A stretch of 64,000 bases of DNA from Temperatibacter sp965603205 (GCA_965603205.1 CBFDCC010000011.1:25107-89106), one strand, 5' to 3'. Positions 15,973-25,394 are shown, counted from the first letter of the stretch. A program made the numbers and translations. The notes: generated by a model not told the origin, from the sequence alone.

Positions 15973-16596
15973 ATGGCACAGCCAAAAAAGCCACAGGACG
16001 GCCCCGTTATTATAAAAAAATATGCTAATCGCCGCCTGTATAACACATCAGAATCTAGCTATATAACCCAAGAACATCTGGCGCAGATGATCATGGATAA
16101 TGAAGATTTTATCGTGCATGACGCCAAAAGTGGCGAAGATATTACCAGGGGCGTTCTAGTCCAAATCATCTTTGAACGTGAAGCAAAAATGTCGCCTGAT
16201 CAAACTATGTTACCCACTTCTTTTCTGCGTCAACTCATCAGTTTTTATGGGGACAGCCTGCAACCTATTGTGCCAAATTATTTACAGGCCTCTATGGAAG
16301 TTTTCATGCAAAACCGTGCTACATTAAACAAAGAATTGCACGGCAGTCCTGATCAACCCCTTGAGCTTATTAAGGACTTAACGCGTCAAAATATGGATAT
16401 TTTTGGTGAAATAATAAAAATGTTCACACATGCTACGCCTATATCTAAATCTGCAGCATCGATTACACCGAAGGAAGAAAGTGACATATCCACGACTGAA
16501 CCTACCCAGACTGCAATCTCAACCGATCCCATAGGGGCCTTGAAAGGTCAAATAGCTGCTATTCAGCGGCAGGTAATGTCGCATGCGAAGAAATAG
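15973..16596 (+). CDS. phaR: Polyhydroxyalkanoate synthesis regulator PhaR
   Basis: 207 aa DNA- and PHB-binding repressor that controls phasin and PHA granule genes. The N-terminal PHB_acc_N domain is diagnostic (VIIKKYANRRLYNTSESSYIT at about 11-31, then DFIVHDAKSGEDITRGVL), followed by one PHB_acc domain (LPTSFLRQLISFYGDSLQPIVPNYL), a linker, and a helical C-terminal tail (GALKGQIAAIQRQVMSH). Its presence suggests the organism stores PHB. Two inverted repeats upstream are candidate self-operators. No PHA synthase or phasin gene is in the window. Confidence 0.93.
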   Translation: MAQPKKPQDGPVIIKKYANRRLYNTSESSYITQEHLAQMIMDNEDFIVHDAKSGEDITRGVLVQIIFEREAKMSPDQTMLPTSFLRQLISFYGDSLQPIVPNYLQASMEVFMQNRATLNKELHGSPDQPLELIKDLTRQNMDIFGEIIKMFTHATPISKSAASITPKEESDISTTEPTQTAISTDPIGALKGQIAAIQRQVMSHAKK

Positions 16597-16634
16597 TGAA
16601 TCGGCCCAAAATTAGATATTGTCAAAGATATATA

Positions 16635-17249
16635 TTATTTACAATCACTCATAACCGGTTTCAACCAACGACCAACATCACTTGCAACATCAGCCATGGC
16701 CTCATTAAAGGCTCTCACCACAAAGCTGCTGCCCATGCCCGTTGTAGATACGCGCTTGGCAAAGCTTTCTTCACTCACCAATTCACCATTTGACATGCGG
16801 ACAAGTCCAAGTCTTAGCATGATATTAGCCATATCAGGATCAGCTGTCGCGTCTAATTCAAAAGAAGAGATATCAATAATTAAACGGCAAGTGACTTTGA
16901 CATCAAGTGTCCCAAGGCCATATGCATTCAATCCTACCTCTGCTCGCAAGCTATCAACGAGGTAAGCTCGTACGAGACTACCTACACGCCCAGCCCAACG
17001 CACACCCTCCAGCCTAGTGATCTCGCTATCTGCAAGCTCGACAATGATAGAATCACTATTCAGGCCCGCAGCCATCACAGGCTCATCGACAAACAACCCA
17101 GCACCCCCAATAGATTCAGTGGCGCGATCATCATATTCAAGCTGATATAGTTTACCAGCCTTACTATTACTGCCAAGGCCGAACATCTGGCCACAAGCAG
17201 CCACTGCCACGATAGCCGCAAGGGTCGTTATGCGTCTTAAAAGGACCAT
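16635..17249 (-). CDS. ABC-type transport auxiliary lipoprotein (PqiC/MlaD-partner type)
   Basis: 204 aa with a lipoprotein signal (lipobox VAAC, Cys about residue 19) and an ABC_trans_aux-like periplasmic domain: YQLEYDDR near the start, then FVDEPVMAAGLNSDSIIVEL, WAGRVGSLVRAYLVDSLRA and a C-terminal SSFVVRAFNEAMADVASDVGRWL helix. Such lipoproteins sit at the outer membrane and complete MCE-type lipid transporters. The ATG directly abuts the stop of the MlaD-like gene, so it is the last gene of the mla-type operon. Confidence 0.87.
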   Translation of the reverse strand: MVLLRRITTLAAIVAVAACGQMFGLGSNSKAGKLYQLEYDDRATESIGGAGLFVDEPVMAAGLNSDSIIVELADSEITRLEGVRWAGRVGSLVRAYLVDSLRAEVGLNAYGLGTLDVKVTCRLIIDISSFELDATADPDMANIMLRLGLVRMSNGELVSEESFAKRVSTTGMGSSFVVRAFNEAMADVASDVGRWLKPVMSDCK

Positions 17250-18242
17250 TTACTTTTCCTTCTGCTTAGTTTTATTGCCAGTTTTAGCGTTATACGTTGC
17301 TGGCTTCGACGGGAAGAGCACACTCGATGGATCTTCCTCAATATTCTGCACGAGCCTAGACAGTGACCGAGCCGTCACCCGCAAATCCATGATCATACGT
17401 GATATTTCTGGCAGTGAGGTACCTACAAATTGTGATACAGGTTCATCAGCTGCAGCGACAATATTATCCAATCGTTTAATCATCGTATTTAAATTATTGA
17501 CCGTTTGATGCGCCCCCGCCAACAACTCAGCCACGTCTTTTTCAATCAAGGCACCCGTTTTATCAGCGACCGCTGTCAGGCTTTTCATGGTATCATTCAC
17601 TCCTGCGAATGTGGTCCGCGCGTCAGTAATAAGACCATCAACATCCTTAGTGCCTCGGGCAATATTTGACGTAGCGTCTTCGGTATGTTTCAAAATTGCA
17701 GCAATACGATCTAAATTATCGTCTTTCAGTAATTTTTGAATACGCACCACGGCTAATATAGCCTCGTTCACCAAATTAGGCGCGCTCTCAAATATCTCTT
17801 GAAAGGCTGAGTTTTCTGATGGAATTACAGGCCTTTCTTCACCCTCTTTTGCTTGAATATTCTGCCCAATCGCCGTGCCGCCACTTAGCTCAACATACGC
17901 CACACCCGTCAGACCTTGAAATTCCAAACGCGCTAAGGCACCGGCTGTTACGGGGACCTCTTCACGCAGCCTTACATGCACCCTCACTTTACGCGGATCA
18001 TTCACGTTACGCGGGTCACTGGGGGCGAGTGATATATTGCGCACGGACCCCACAGGAACACCCAGATAATATACAGTACCCCCTTTATACAAGCCAGAGA
18101 CTGTGCCCTCGAAGAGAATATCATAATTCACATAGCGCGCGTCAGGATCAACCTTTGCTATCCAAATAGAAAAAGCCACCATTGCACCGATAAAAACTAA
18201 GACAAAACTGCCGACAACTATATGTGATGCACGTGTTTCCAT
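17250..18242 (-). CDS. MlaD-family MCE domain lipid-transport protein
   Basis: 330 aa. An N-terminal signal anchor (about 6-27) is followed by one MCE domain (about 38-115, with GLYKGGTVYYLGVPVGSVRNI and RLEFQGLTGVAYVELSGG), then a long helical/coiled region with TIMKRLDNI-like heptads and a polar basic tail. It is the periplasmic substrate-binding hexamer of a phospholipid ABC transporter. The start ATG (18242) overlaps the stop of the ATPase gene in TGATG. A TTG 3 nt upstream is not the likely start. Confidence 0.93.
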   Translation of the reverse strand: METRASHIVVGSFVLVFIGAMVAFSIWIAKVDPDARYVNYDILFEGTVSGLYKGGTVYYLGVPVGSVRNISLAPSDPRNVNDPRKVRVHVRLREEVPVTAGALARLEFQGLTGVAYVELSGGTAIGQNIQAKEGEERPVIPSENSAFQEIFESAPNLVNEAILAVVRIQKLLKDDNLDRIAAILKHTEDATSNIARGTKDVDGLITDARTTFAGVNDTMKSLTAVADKTGALIEKDVAELLAGAHQTVNNLNTMIKRLDNIVAAADEPVSQFVGTSLPEISRMIMDLRVTARSLSRLVQNIEEDPSSVLFPSKPATYNAKTGNKTKQKEK

Positions 18243-19030
18243 CAATCCTTATCCTTGTTATTAAGTGCTCTTTTTGCGGCCCTTGATCTTGGCCCCCCAA
18301 AATACTCCTGCACCCATTCATTATCGTAAGTGATAACTTCAGCAAGCGGTGCATTAATGAGTATCTGCTTTTCATTTAGCACTGCTACTCTATCGCAAAC
18401 AGTATAAAGTGTATCTAGATCATGAGTCACGAGAAAAACTGTTAGCCCTAAGGTCTTGGTTAAACTAACTATTAATTTATCAAAGGCAGCAGCACCGATG
18501 GGGTCTAGCCCCGCCGTAGGCTCATCGAGGAATAATATATCTGGATCAAGTGCCAGCGCCCTAGCAAGGGCCGCTCTTTTGCGCATGCCGCCCGATAGAT
18601 CAGATGGCAATTTGGGTGCTGCGTCAAGCGGCAAACCCGCCATTTGAACTTTAAGAGTGGCGATATCATCCATTAAATCTTGGCTAAGGTCAAAATGCTC
18701 CCGCAGTGGTACCTGTACATTTTGTGCTACGCTAAGAGAGGTAAACAGAGCACCATCTTGAAATAACACACCCCAATCCCTGCGAGCCTCGAGCGCTTCT
18801 TTACCGTTTAGCTCTGCTGTGACGCGGCCATTCATTTTAATGACGCCTGCCTTTGGTTTAATCAAACCAACAATAGCCTTCAGCAGCACGGATTTACCCG
18901 TACCCGACGCACCGACAACACCAACGATCTCGCCACGTCTGATATCCATATCCAAATTTTCATGGATGACATTATCACCAAAGGCAGTGCTAAGACCTCG
19001 AATAGAAATGACGTTATCAGCTTCGCTCAC
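18242..19030 (-). CDS. Mla-type lipid ABC transporter ATP-binding protein (MlaF-like)
   Basis: 262 aa ABC ATPase. Walker A is GASGTGKSVLLKA (about 36-48), the signature is LSGGMRKRAALARAL, Walker B is ILFLDEPTAGLDP, and the H-loop is VFLVTHDLDTL. The LSGGM(R/K)KR version and the TAGLDPIGA stretch are typical for MlaF. It drives inner-membrane lipid transfer with the STAS-MlaE permease encoded 10 bp upstream and the MCE protein downstream. Confidence 0.94.
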   Translation of the reverse strand: MSEADNVISIRGLSTAFGDNVIHENLDMDIRRGEIVGVVGASGTGKSVLLKAIVGLIKPKAGVIKMNGRVTAELNGKEALEARRDWGVLFQDGALFTSLSVAQNVQVPLREHFDLSQDLMDDIATLKVQMAGLPLDAAPKLPSDLSGGMRKRAALARALALDPDILFLDEPTAGLDPIGAAAFDKLIVSLTKTLGLTVFLVTHDLDTLYTVCDRVAVLNEKQILINAPLAEVITYDNEWVQEYFGGPRSRAAKRALNNKDKD

Positions 19031-19039
19031 ATCAAACCC

Positions 19040-20182
19040 TCACATATCTATCGAGGTGAAGAAAACGGCAAACATAGCGTCTAAAATGATCACCATAAAG
19101 ATAGATTGCACCACAGAATTCGTTGTATGCCTGCCCAGTGAATCAGCGGATCCATATACGCTTAACCCCTGAAAACATCCACTGAGCGCAATCACTGCGC
19201 CAAAAAATGGTGCCTTTATCATCCCAACCCAGAAATGGTTAGGATGTACTTCTTCTTGAAAATAAACCACAAAATTAGCTAGTGAAATATCAAGCTGTAG
19301 CCAAGCCATCAATGCCCCACCAACCAGCCCAATCATATCAGAAAAAACAGTGAGCAACGGCATGCAAACAACAAGTGCTAAAAAGCGCGGTACCACTAAC
19401 ACATCCATTGGCCGCATCCCCAAGGTTTTCATGGCATCAACTTCTTCGTATAACCGCATGGACCCTATTTGGGCTGTAAAGGCACTGCCCGACCGTCCTG
19501 CTATGATAATCGCGGTCAATAAAATACCCATCTCGCGCAGATGCCCTACGCCCAGCAAATCAATCACATAAATCTCTGCGCCAAATTTTTGCAGTTGGAT
19601 AGCCCCTTGGTTCACCATCACAGCACCAATAAGGAATGAGATTAACCCGACGATTCCCAAGGATTGCACACCAATCATCTCAATTTGAGTCACCAGCGCA
19701 TTAATCCTGAAGCGCTTAGGCTGCCAGATCATACGAACAATACTGGATAGTACATTACCAAGAAAACTGAGCATTTCACTAATTGAAACAGCCACATCAA
19801 TCATCGTCTCGCCGACATCACCGACGGTCTCTATAAGCCAATTTGGTGGCTCGGGGGCGCATTTTGCCTGCTTAAAATTACCCTCAACCATCTCTAACAG
19901 ATGATCATATGAGCTACTAAGCCCCTTGCGCGTAACAGGGCCCGCAGGCGACAAGGCAATGGTGAGACGACGTAATAGCACAGCCCCCGCCGTATCTAGT
20001 CTGCCAATATCGCTACAATCAACAACCGTAGGCTGGCGTTCATTAATAATAATTTTATCAATTTGCTTTTCAATGAAACTTGCATGATCAATGATCCAAT
20101 CACCACTCAACACAAAACGCAAAATGGCACCGTCTTTAACGGTGGACATGGCGCCTGTTGACGAAGCTACTGTATCTGTCAT
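19040..20182 (-). CDS. STAS-MlaE fusion permease of a lipid ABC transporter
   Basis: 380 aa. The N-terminal STAS-like domain (about 15-120) carries VVDCSDIGRLDTAGAVLLRRL; the C-terminal MlaE permease (about 130-380) has five or six membrane spans with GLISFLIGAVMVNQGAIQLQ, the E-x-G motif HLREMGILLTAIIIAGRSGSAFTAQIGSM, and the coupling segment EEVDAMKTLGMRPMDVLVVPRF. The fusion replaces the separate MlaB protein of E. coli and is the usual alphaproteobacterial form. First gene of the four-gene operon (permease / ATPase / MCE / lipoprotein); divergent from the MmgE/PrpD gene. Confidence 0.94.
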   Translation of the reverse strand: MTDTVASSTGAMSTVKDGAILRFVLSGDWIIDHASFIEKQIDKIIINERQPTVVDCSDIGRLDTAGAVLLRRLTIALSPAGPVTRKGLSSSYDHLLEMVEGNFKQAKCAPEPPNWLIETVGDVGETMIDVAVSISEMLSFLGNVLSSIVRMIWQPKRFRINALVTQIEMIGVQSLGIVGLISFLIGAVMVNQGAIQLQKFGAEIYVIDLLGVGHLREMGILLTAIIIAGRSGSAFTAQIGSMRLYEEVDAMKTLGMRPMDVLVVPRFLALVVCMPLLTVFSDMIGLVGGALMAWLQLDISLANFVVYFQEEVHPNHFWVGMIKAPFFGAVIALSGCFQGLSVYGSADSLGRHTTNSVVQSIFMVIILDAMFAVFFTSIDM

Positions 20183-20307
20183 CGTATCTCATCCATATCA
20201 TCGGTTTAAAATAGGCAGACAATGCAATCTATACTTGGCCTATTGCCTGAGTAAGGCTATATAAATACTAAGATAAAAACAACCCCACAAAAATTAGGGC
20301 GACTGCT

Positions 20308-21735
20308 GTGACCATTGAGACCATTGATACCATATATGATAAAGATAATCCATTGCATGCCTTTGCCAAATGGACGGCCGAGGTAGATGGCAATTGGACA
20401 GAGGCTGCGCGCCATACAGCCAAGCGATGTTTTATAGACATTATTGCCTGCATGGTCCCCGGCGCCGCTGAAGCGGTGACAGAAAAAGTCTTCTCTCTCG
20501 CTAAATTATGGGGAATTGGCGACGTTACAGCCATTGGCTATAGCGATACATTATCTGCGCCGATGGCAGCGCTCGTGAATGGCACATCAGCCCACGCGTT
20601 AGATTTCGATGATAATTTTGACCCCGCAAAGGCCCATGCGACAGCGGTATTAGCCCCCGCGCTGTTGGCACTTGCTGATCAGCTTGGTAAAAACGGTGAG
20701 GATTTAATCGACGCCTATATCGTCGGCTTGCAAATTATTGGCCGTGTTGGCCAAGGCGTTAATCCTTATCACCGCAATCGTGGTTGGCACTCTACGGCCA
20801 CGACAGGCGCTGTTGGTAGTGCCGCTGGTTGCGCGCGCCTCCTTGGCCTAAACTGGCAACAAACAGCCCACGCCATATCAATCGCCACGAGCACGGCTGG
20901 TGGTTTCATGAGCCAATTTGGTACCATGACCAAACCAATTCACGCTGGATTTGCCGCAGCAGGGGCGGTGCAGGCAGCATGTATGGCCCAGGCTGGCATC
21001 ACCGCTGGCGATCAAACACTCCACGGCAAAACGGGCATGGGGACATTAATGGTTGGCCCCGATGTAGAGGCATTACGCGCTGGCATGATCGGCTTTGAGG
21101 AGCACGGCCAAAATGTTACATTCCGCACTAAAGATATAGGCGAGCCGCTCATGATCGAAAAATATGGCTTAAAGGTTAAACGCTATGCCAATTGCGGCAG
21201 TCTACACCGGGCGCTTGATGGCTTATTAGAACTGCGTGAAAAGCATGGCCTTACACCCGATAATGTAGCAGCCATTCATGTGCGTGCGCCAGCGTCCCAT
21301 CTGCGCAACCTAATGTATGATAACCCTATCGGGCCTATGCAAGCTAAATTCAGCCTAGAGTATGGCATGGCGGTCGGGCTATTACGTGGTCGTGCTGGAT
21401 TGCTAGAATATAGTAATGAAGCTGTTGAGGATAAAGATATTCGCGCCCTTATGGACCTCACCACAAAAGACTATATTGAAAAGCTAGAGAGCGAATTTCC
21501 TACAGAGGTACATGTGACGTTAAAATCAGGCGAAAAAGTCTCGACTAGCATTAAAATGCCTATTGGCAGTATCGCAAACCCCCTCAGCGATGATCAGCTG
21601 TGGGACAAGTTTAGCGCATGTCTTGAAGGACAAATACCAGAGAAAAACCAAATAAAAGCACGCAATGATTTGGCTAATTTAGAATCTATTGCTAATATAG
21701 CTAGCTTGATGCAAAATTTACAAATAAGAGTGTGA
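20308..21735 (+). CDS. MmgE/PrpD family protein
   Basis: 475 aa from a GTG start with AGGG about 9 nt upstream. It has the two-domain MmgE/PrpD architecture: an all-helical large domain (ALVNGTSAHALDFDDNFDPAKAHATAVLAPALLALAD, GWHSTATTGAVGSAAGCARLLGL, GFMSQFGTMTKPIHAGFAAAGAV), then a small domain (RYANCGSLHRALDGLLELR). The family includes 2-methylcitrate dehydratase PrpD, cis-aconitate decarboxylase and iminodisuccinate epimerase, so the substrate cannot be assigned. No prpB/prpC genes are nearby, which argues against a methylcitrate operon. It stands divergent from the Mla operon. Confidence 0.88.
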   Translation: MTIETIDTIYDKDNPLHAFAKWTAEVDGNWTEAARHTAKRCFIDIIACMVPGAAEAVTEKVFSLAKLWGIGDVTAIGYSDTLSAPMAALVNGTSAHALDFDDNFDPAKAHATAVLAPALLALADQLGKNGEDLIDAYIVGLQIIGRVGQGVNPYHRNRGWHSTATTGAVGSAAGCARLLGLNWQQTAHAISIATSTAGGFMSQFGTMTKPIHAGFAAAGAVQAACMAQAGITAGDQTLHGKTGMGTLMVGPDVEALRAGMIGFEEHGQNVTFRTKDIGEPLMIEKYGLKVKRYANCGSLHRALDGLLELREKHGLTPDNVAAIHVRAPASHLRNLMYDNPIGPMQAKFSLEYGMAVGLLRGRAGLLEYSNEAVEDKDIRALMDLTTKDYIEKLESEFPTEVHVTLKSGEKVSTSIKMPIGSIANPLSDDQLWDKFSACLEGQIPEKNQIKARNDLANLESIANIASLMQNLQIRV

Positions 21736-21759
21736 TCCGGCGAATAAAATAGATTAAAC

Positions 21760-21773
21760 ATGATCTAGATCAA
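21760..21773. promoter_or_regulatory. FNR/FixK-like palindrome
   Basis: ATGAT-CTAG-ATCAA matches the FNR/FixK/Anr consensus TTGAT-N4-ATCAA except for the first base. TGATCTAGATCA (21761-21772) is a perfect 12-bp palindrome. It lies 62 bp before the ATG of the next gene, with a TATAAT at 21787-21792 and a GCGCT/AGCGC hairpin further down. Confidence 0.4.
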
Positions 21774-21834
21774 AGACACAGATAGTTATAATAATAAGAT
21801 GCGCTCTTTAAAGCGCCGAAGTTGGAGAAAAAAA

Positions 21835-22653
21835 ATGTCACCACAAGGTAAATATACAGCCGTTATCCTCGCAGCAAGCCGTCGCGGTAAAGAAGACACC
21901 GTCGCAAAAATTCAAAACCTTAGCCACAAATGCTTAGTCGTCATCGATGAAATGGTGATGCTAGAGCGCGTTGTGCGTGAAGTTGTTGGCACGCCTGAGG
22001 TTGGACGTGTTTATGTCTCTATTGAGAGTACGGAAATTTTGGACAGTGTACCCGCGTTAAAAGAAATGCGCGAAGCAGGTACCATCCATTATCTACCAAG
22101 CGAAGATAATTTATATTTATCCGTTGCCAATGCCGCCAAGCAAATTGAAAACCCTTGGCCGCTTATATTCACAACAGGTGACAATGCGCTACATACATCA
22201 GAGATGGTAAGCCATTTCTGTAATGAAATGGAAGGCAAAGACCTAGATGCCGCTGCTGCGATGACGCCGTCAGCTGTTATTCTTGAGGCTTATCCGAACG
22301 GCAAGCGCGCCTTTCATAACCTTAAGGGTGAAAGCTGGTCTAGCTGTAATCTATATGCTGTGCTGACTGAAAAAGCCTTGGGTGCTGCAAAGATTTTTGA
22401 AGGCGGCGGCCAGTTTGGCAAGAAACCTGAGCGCTTGCTTAAAGCTTTTGGCCTTATCTTTCTTATACTATATAAATTCAAACTGGCTACTATTGATGGC
22501 CTAGCTAAGCGCCTGTCTAATCGCTGGAAAATTGCAGTTAAAATTGTTAATATGCCTTATGCTGACGCCCCTATTGACGTCGACAACCCTGGTGACTTTG
22601 AGCGTACAGAACGCATTTTAAAGGCACGCCGCGGCATCGGCGAAGCTTATTAA
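21835..22653 (+). CDS. MobA-like nucleotidyltransferase (NTP transferase) protein
   Basis: 272 aa with a GT-A nucleotidyltransferase fold. The N-terminal AVILAASRRGKEDTVAKIQNLSHKCLVVI resembles the glycine-rich loop plus Lys of MobA/GlmU-type enzymes, though the usual GG pair is AS. PLIFTTGDNALHTSEMV provides the metal-binding Asp. ADAPIDVDNPGDFERTERIL at the C-terminus is the standard V-D-x-P-x-D end of the fold. Substrate unknown. ATG at 21835 has GGAG 9 nt upstream; longer in-frame starts at 21799 overlap a promoter-like TATAAT region. Confidence 0.82.
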   Translation: MSPQGKYTAVILAASRRGKEDTVAKIQNLSHKCLVVIDEMVMLERVVREVVGTPEVGRVYVSIESTEILDSVPALKEMREAGTIHYLPSEDNLYLSVANAAKQIENPWPLIFTTGDNALHTSEMVSHFCNEMEGKDLDAAAAMTPSAVILEAYPNGKRAFHNLKGESWSSCNLYAVLTEKALGAAKIFEGGGQFGKKPERLLKAFGLIFLILYKFKLATIDGLAKRLSNRWKIAVKIVNMPYADAPIDVDNPGDFERTERILKARRGIGEAY

Positions 22654-22687
22654 GCCTGTTGCGACCAAAATTTAGGAACAGATACTA

Positions 22688-23659
22688 TTGGCCTTTGATT
22701 TGATGAAACGCAATCTATATCCTCCCATTGAACCGTATGATGCAGTTCATTTGGACGTTGGTGATGGACATGAGTTATATGTGGAGCAATCAGGCAACCA
22801 ACAGGGCAAGCCAGTTGTGTTTTTGCACGGTGGCCCTGGCGGCGGCACCGGCCCTATACAGCGTCGCTTTTTTGACCCTAGTGTTTACCGTATCATTTTG
22901 CTGGATCAACGCGGATGCGGCAAATCACGCCCCCACGCTAGCCTAGATAACAACACAACATGGCATCTGGTTGAGGATTTAGAAAAGGTCAGACACCATC
23001 TAGAAATTGACAGCTGGATTGTGTTTGGTGGGTCATGGGGCAGTACGTTAGCGCTGCTATATGCGGAGGCTTATCCGGCCCGCGTCAACGCGCTTGTATT
23101 GCGCGGTATTTTCCTCATGCGGGCAAGGGAATTAGATTGGTTTTACGGCAATGAAATAAATGCTGGTACTGGGGCCATATTCCCTGAGGCATGGGATAAT
23201 TTTATAAATCACCTGCCAGAGCATGAGCGTGCAACACCAATCAAATCCTATTATGAGAGATTAATCTCGGATGATGAGGCCGTGAAATTAGCAGCTGCGC
23301 AGGCATGGAGTGTATGGGAGACGGGCGTTGTCACCCTAGTCCCTGACCCCGCCCAATTGGACCAGGCAAGGGACGCCTATTTCGCCTTGCCTTTTGCCCG
23401 AATTGAGGCTCACTTTTTTGCTAATAACGGTTTCCTTGAATGTGATAATCAAATATTACGCGACGCCCATAAATTAAAAGACATTCCAACAACCATCATT
23501 CAAGGACGATATGACGCCATATGCCCGCCAACATCGGCCTATGAACTCGCTAAAGCAATGCCGCACGCAGACTTACGCATTATATCTATTGCGGGTCACT
23601 CTGCCTTTGAGGATGAAATTTTAAGTGAACTGGTTCAAACAATGGACGGTCTACGTTAA
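22688..23659 (+). CDS. pip: Proline iminopeptidase
   Basis: Serine peptidase (family S33) that removes N-terminal proline; 323 aa, alpha/beta hydrolase. Motifs: the oxyanion HGGPGGGTGP, DQRGCGKSRPHA, the nucleophile in VFGGSWGSTLALLYAEAYP, the Asp in IIQGRYDAICPP and the His in SIAGHSAFE. The annotated start is a TTG with AGGA 10 nt upstream. An in-frame ATG at 22703 has no ribosome-binding site but begins at the usual position relative to the LYPPIEPYDAV motif, so the true start is one of these two. Confidence 0.93.
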   Translation: MAFDLMKRNLYPPIEPYDAVHLDVGDGHELYVEQSGNQQGKPVVFLHGGPGGGTGPIQRRFFDPSVYRIILLDQRGCGKSRPHASLDNNTTWHLVEDLEKVRHHLEIDSWIVFGGSWGSTLALLYAEAYPARVNALVLRGIFLMRARELDWFYGNEINAGTGAIFPEAWDNFINHLPEHERATPIKSYYERLISDDEAVKLAAAQAWSVWETGVVTLVPDPAQLDQARDAYFALPFARIEAHFFANNGFLECDNQILRDAHKLKDIPTTIIQGRYDAICPPTSAYELAKAMPHADLRIISIAGHSAFEDEILSELVQTMDGLR

Positions 23660-23688
23660 TATAGACACGCACCAAATAGGATTTTATT

Positions 23689-24132
23689 ATGAAATATATA
23701 CTCACACTCCTTACATTTTTAATGGCTGCACCAGCTTATGGCCATGAAGATCACACCACTGACACACTTGAAATTAGCAGTGCATGGGCGCGCGAGACAA
23801 TGGGCCGCACCATGTCAACTGCCGTTTATGTGACCATTAAGAATATAGGCAGTGAAAGTGACACAATTACAGGTGTTTCATCGGATGCTGCGGCAATGGT
23901 TCAATTACACCGCTCTTATGAAGAAGATGGCGTTATGCGCATGCAGCATACAGCTGAGCTTGAAATAAAAGCAGGTGAAACAGCAGCCCTAAAGCCTGGC
24001 AGTTATCATATCATGCTAATGCGCTTAAAGTCACCACTGGCTGTCGGGGACGTCTTTACGGTCACCGTATCGTTCAAACATGCTGGTGATGTTAAACTGC
24101 CTGTTGAAGTGACAACAATGGCTGGCAAATAA
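23689..24132 (+). CDS. Periplasmic copper chaperone PCu(A)C
   Basis: 147 aa with a signal peptide (cleavage near AYGHEDH). The PCu(A)C domain shows WARETMGRTMSTAVYVTIKN, then the copper ligands in MVQLHRSYEEDGVMRMQ and SYHIMLMRLKSPL, the H-x-n-M-x-n-H-x-M set. It delivers Cu(I) to cytochrome c oxidase (CuA) or accepts it from Sco. The His-rich N-terminus GHEDHTTD may add metal binding. No other copper gene is adjacent. Confidence 0.92.
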   Translation: MKYILTLLTFLMAAPAYGHEDHTTDTLEISSAWARETMGRTMSTAVYVTIKNIGSESDTITGVSSDAAAMVQLHRSYEEDGVMRMQHTAELEIKAGETAALKPGSYHIMLMRLKSPLAVGDVFTVTVSFKHAGDVKLPVEVTTMAGK

Positions 24133-24139
24133 AACAATA

Positions 24140-24225
24140 GGCGGCGAGGCCTAGCTTACGCGAGGGTATATTATTATAGGGCAGAGCCCGTACCGACCAA
24201 GCGGGAGGCCGAGTCAATACGAGGA
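24140..24225 (+). repeat. Dispersed hairpin repeat, locus 4 (one full, one partial copy)
   Basis: The full copy at 24179-24225 has the hairpin GGGC-AGA-GCCC, GTACCGA, 8-mer CCAAGCGG, GAGGCCGAG and a tail GTCAATACGAGGA. Its tail differs from the others (GC..GC becomes GT..AC, still complementary). A partial copy at 24140-24166 holds only the GAGGCCTAGCTTACGCGAGG end. The locus sits between two gene 3' ends. Confidence 0.8.
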
Positions 24226-24241
24226 TACTTAAGACAAATAG

Positions 24242-25261
24242 CTAAAGCCAACCCTGACCTTCTTTATCTGTCAGATGCTTTAAAAGAGCCATGCCTTTAT
24301 CGCTAGCGTTGAGGCATGGTATATATTCAAAGTGCGTGCCGCCAGCGTCTAGAAATGTCTCACGCAGGCCAATATCTACTTCCTCTAATGTCTCTAAGCA
24401 GTCGCTAGAAAAAGCGGGGGCTAAGATCATCACCTTTTTAATGCCGCGGCTCGCCATGTCAGCTAATGTCGTGTCAGCTTGCGGCCCGACCCATTCCATC
24501 GTGCCAAAACGAGACTGAAAAACCGTAATGAAATTATCTTCACTCATACCCAAATTCTCACGGAGTAATCGTGAGGTTTTAAGACACTGACACGGATATG
24601 GATCGCCCTTTTCCCAATATGATTTGGGCAGCGAGTGGTATGATGCAACAATCGCGTCTGGCTGCCAATCAAGCCCGGATTTAGCCTCATTAACGGTGTC
24701 AGCAAGTGCCGCAATAAATTCACCATCTTCGAAATAGGCTGATGTTGTCCTGATAGCGGGTTGCCAGCGCATAGTCTTTAACGCGTCAAAGGCCTTATCA
24801 TAAGCGGTAGCAATGGTCGAAGCGCTATATTGTGGATAAAGGGCGAACAATATTATCTTTTGACATCCTGCCGCGCGCAGATCCTCTAACTGATCCTTAA
24901 TGCTGGGATTACCATAACGAAAAGCCCAACGCACCATCACATCATCGCCGTACATTTGATCTAGTTTTTCACCTTGATCGCGGGCGATCGTGCGCAGGGG
25001 CGACTCATCCTGCTCATTGTTCCAAATTTTACGGTAATTCTTCAGCGACTTCATCGGGCGAAAGGTTAAAATAGGACCGTTAAGGATAAACCACCACAGT
25101 AAACGCGGCACTTCGATAACACGCCTATCCGACAAGAATTCTTTTAAATAACGCCGCACCCCACCGTACGAAAGTTCTTCTGGTGTTCCTAGACTGATCA
25201 ACAGCACACCAGTTTTAGCCACTTTCACCTGTTGATGGTCTTTGGGTCGGTCATTATTCAT
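24242..25261 (-). CDS. hemH: Ferrochelatase
   Basis: Inserts Fe(II) into protoporphyrin IX, the last step of protohaem synthesis; 339 aa. Motifs: the N-terminal KTGVLLISLGTPEELSYGGVRRYLKEFLSDRRVIE, the catalytic His in ASYHSLPKSYWEKGDPYPCQC, LSEDNFITVFQSRFGTMEWVGPQ, and the Glu-bearing FSSDCLETLEEVDIGLRE. The start at 25261 has AGGTGG 9 nt upstream; the frame stays open for a further 19 codons, but that would place the start before any ribosome-binding site. A repeat copy ends 16 bp past its stop. Confidence 0.95.
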   Translation of the reverse strand: MNNDRPKDHQQVKVAKTGVLLISLGTPEELSYGGVRRYLKEFLSDRRVIEVPRLLWWFILNGPILTFRPMKSLKNYRKIWNNEQDESPLRTIARDQGEKLDQMYGDDVMVRWAFRYGNPSIKDQLEDLRAAGCQKIILFALYPQYSASTIATAYDKAFDALKTMRWQPAIRTTSAYFEDGEFIAALADTVNEAKSGLDWQPDAIVASYHSLPKSYWEKGDPYPCQCLKTSRLLRENLGMSEDNFITVFQSRFGTMEWVGPQADTTLADMASRGIKKVMILAPAFSSDCLETLEEVDIGLRETFLDAGGTHFEYIPCLNASDKGMALLKHLTDKEGQGWL

Positions 25262-25394
25262 GCGGTCATACCACCTTTTTAAAGTTATAATATATTCATA
25301 GTGAGCATCGCTCCACATTTAAAGAAATTTATGTTATAATCATCGAAACTTAAGGCAAATACATTCTAAAGCATCAATATTTAGGAGAGCCACA

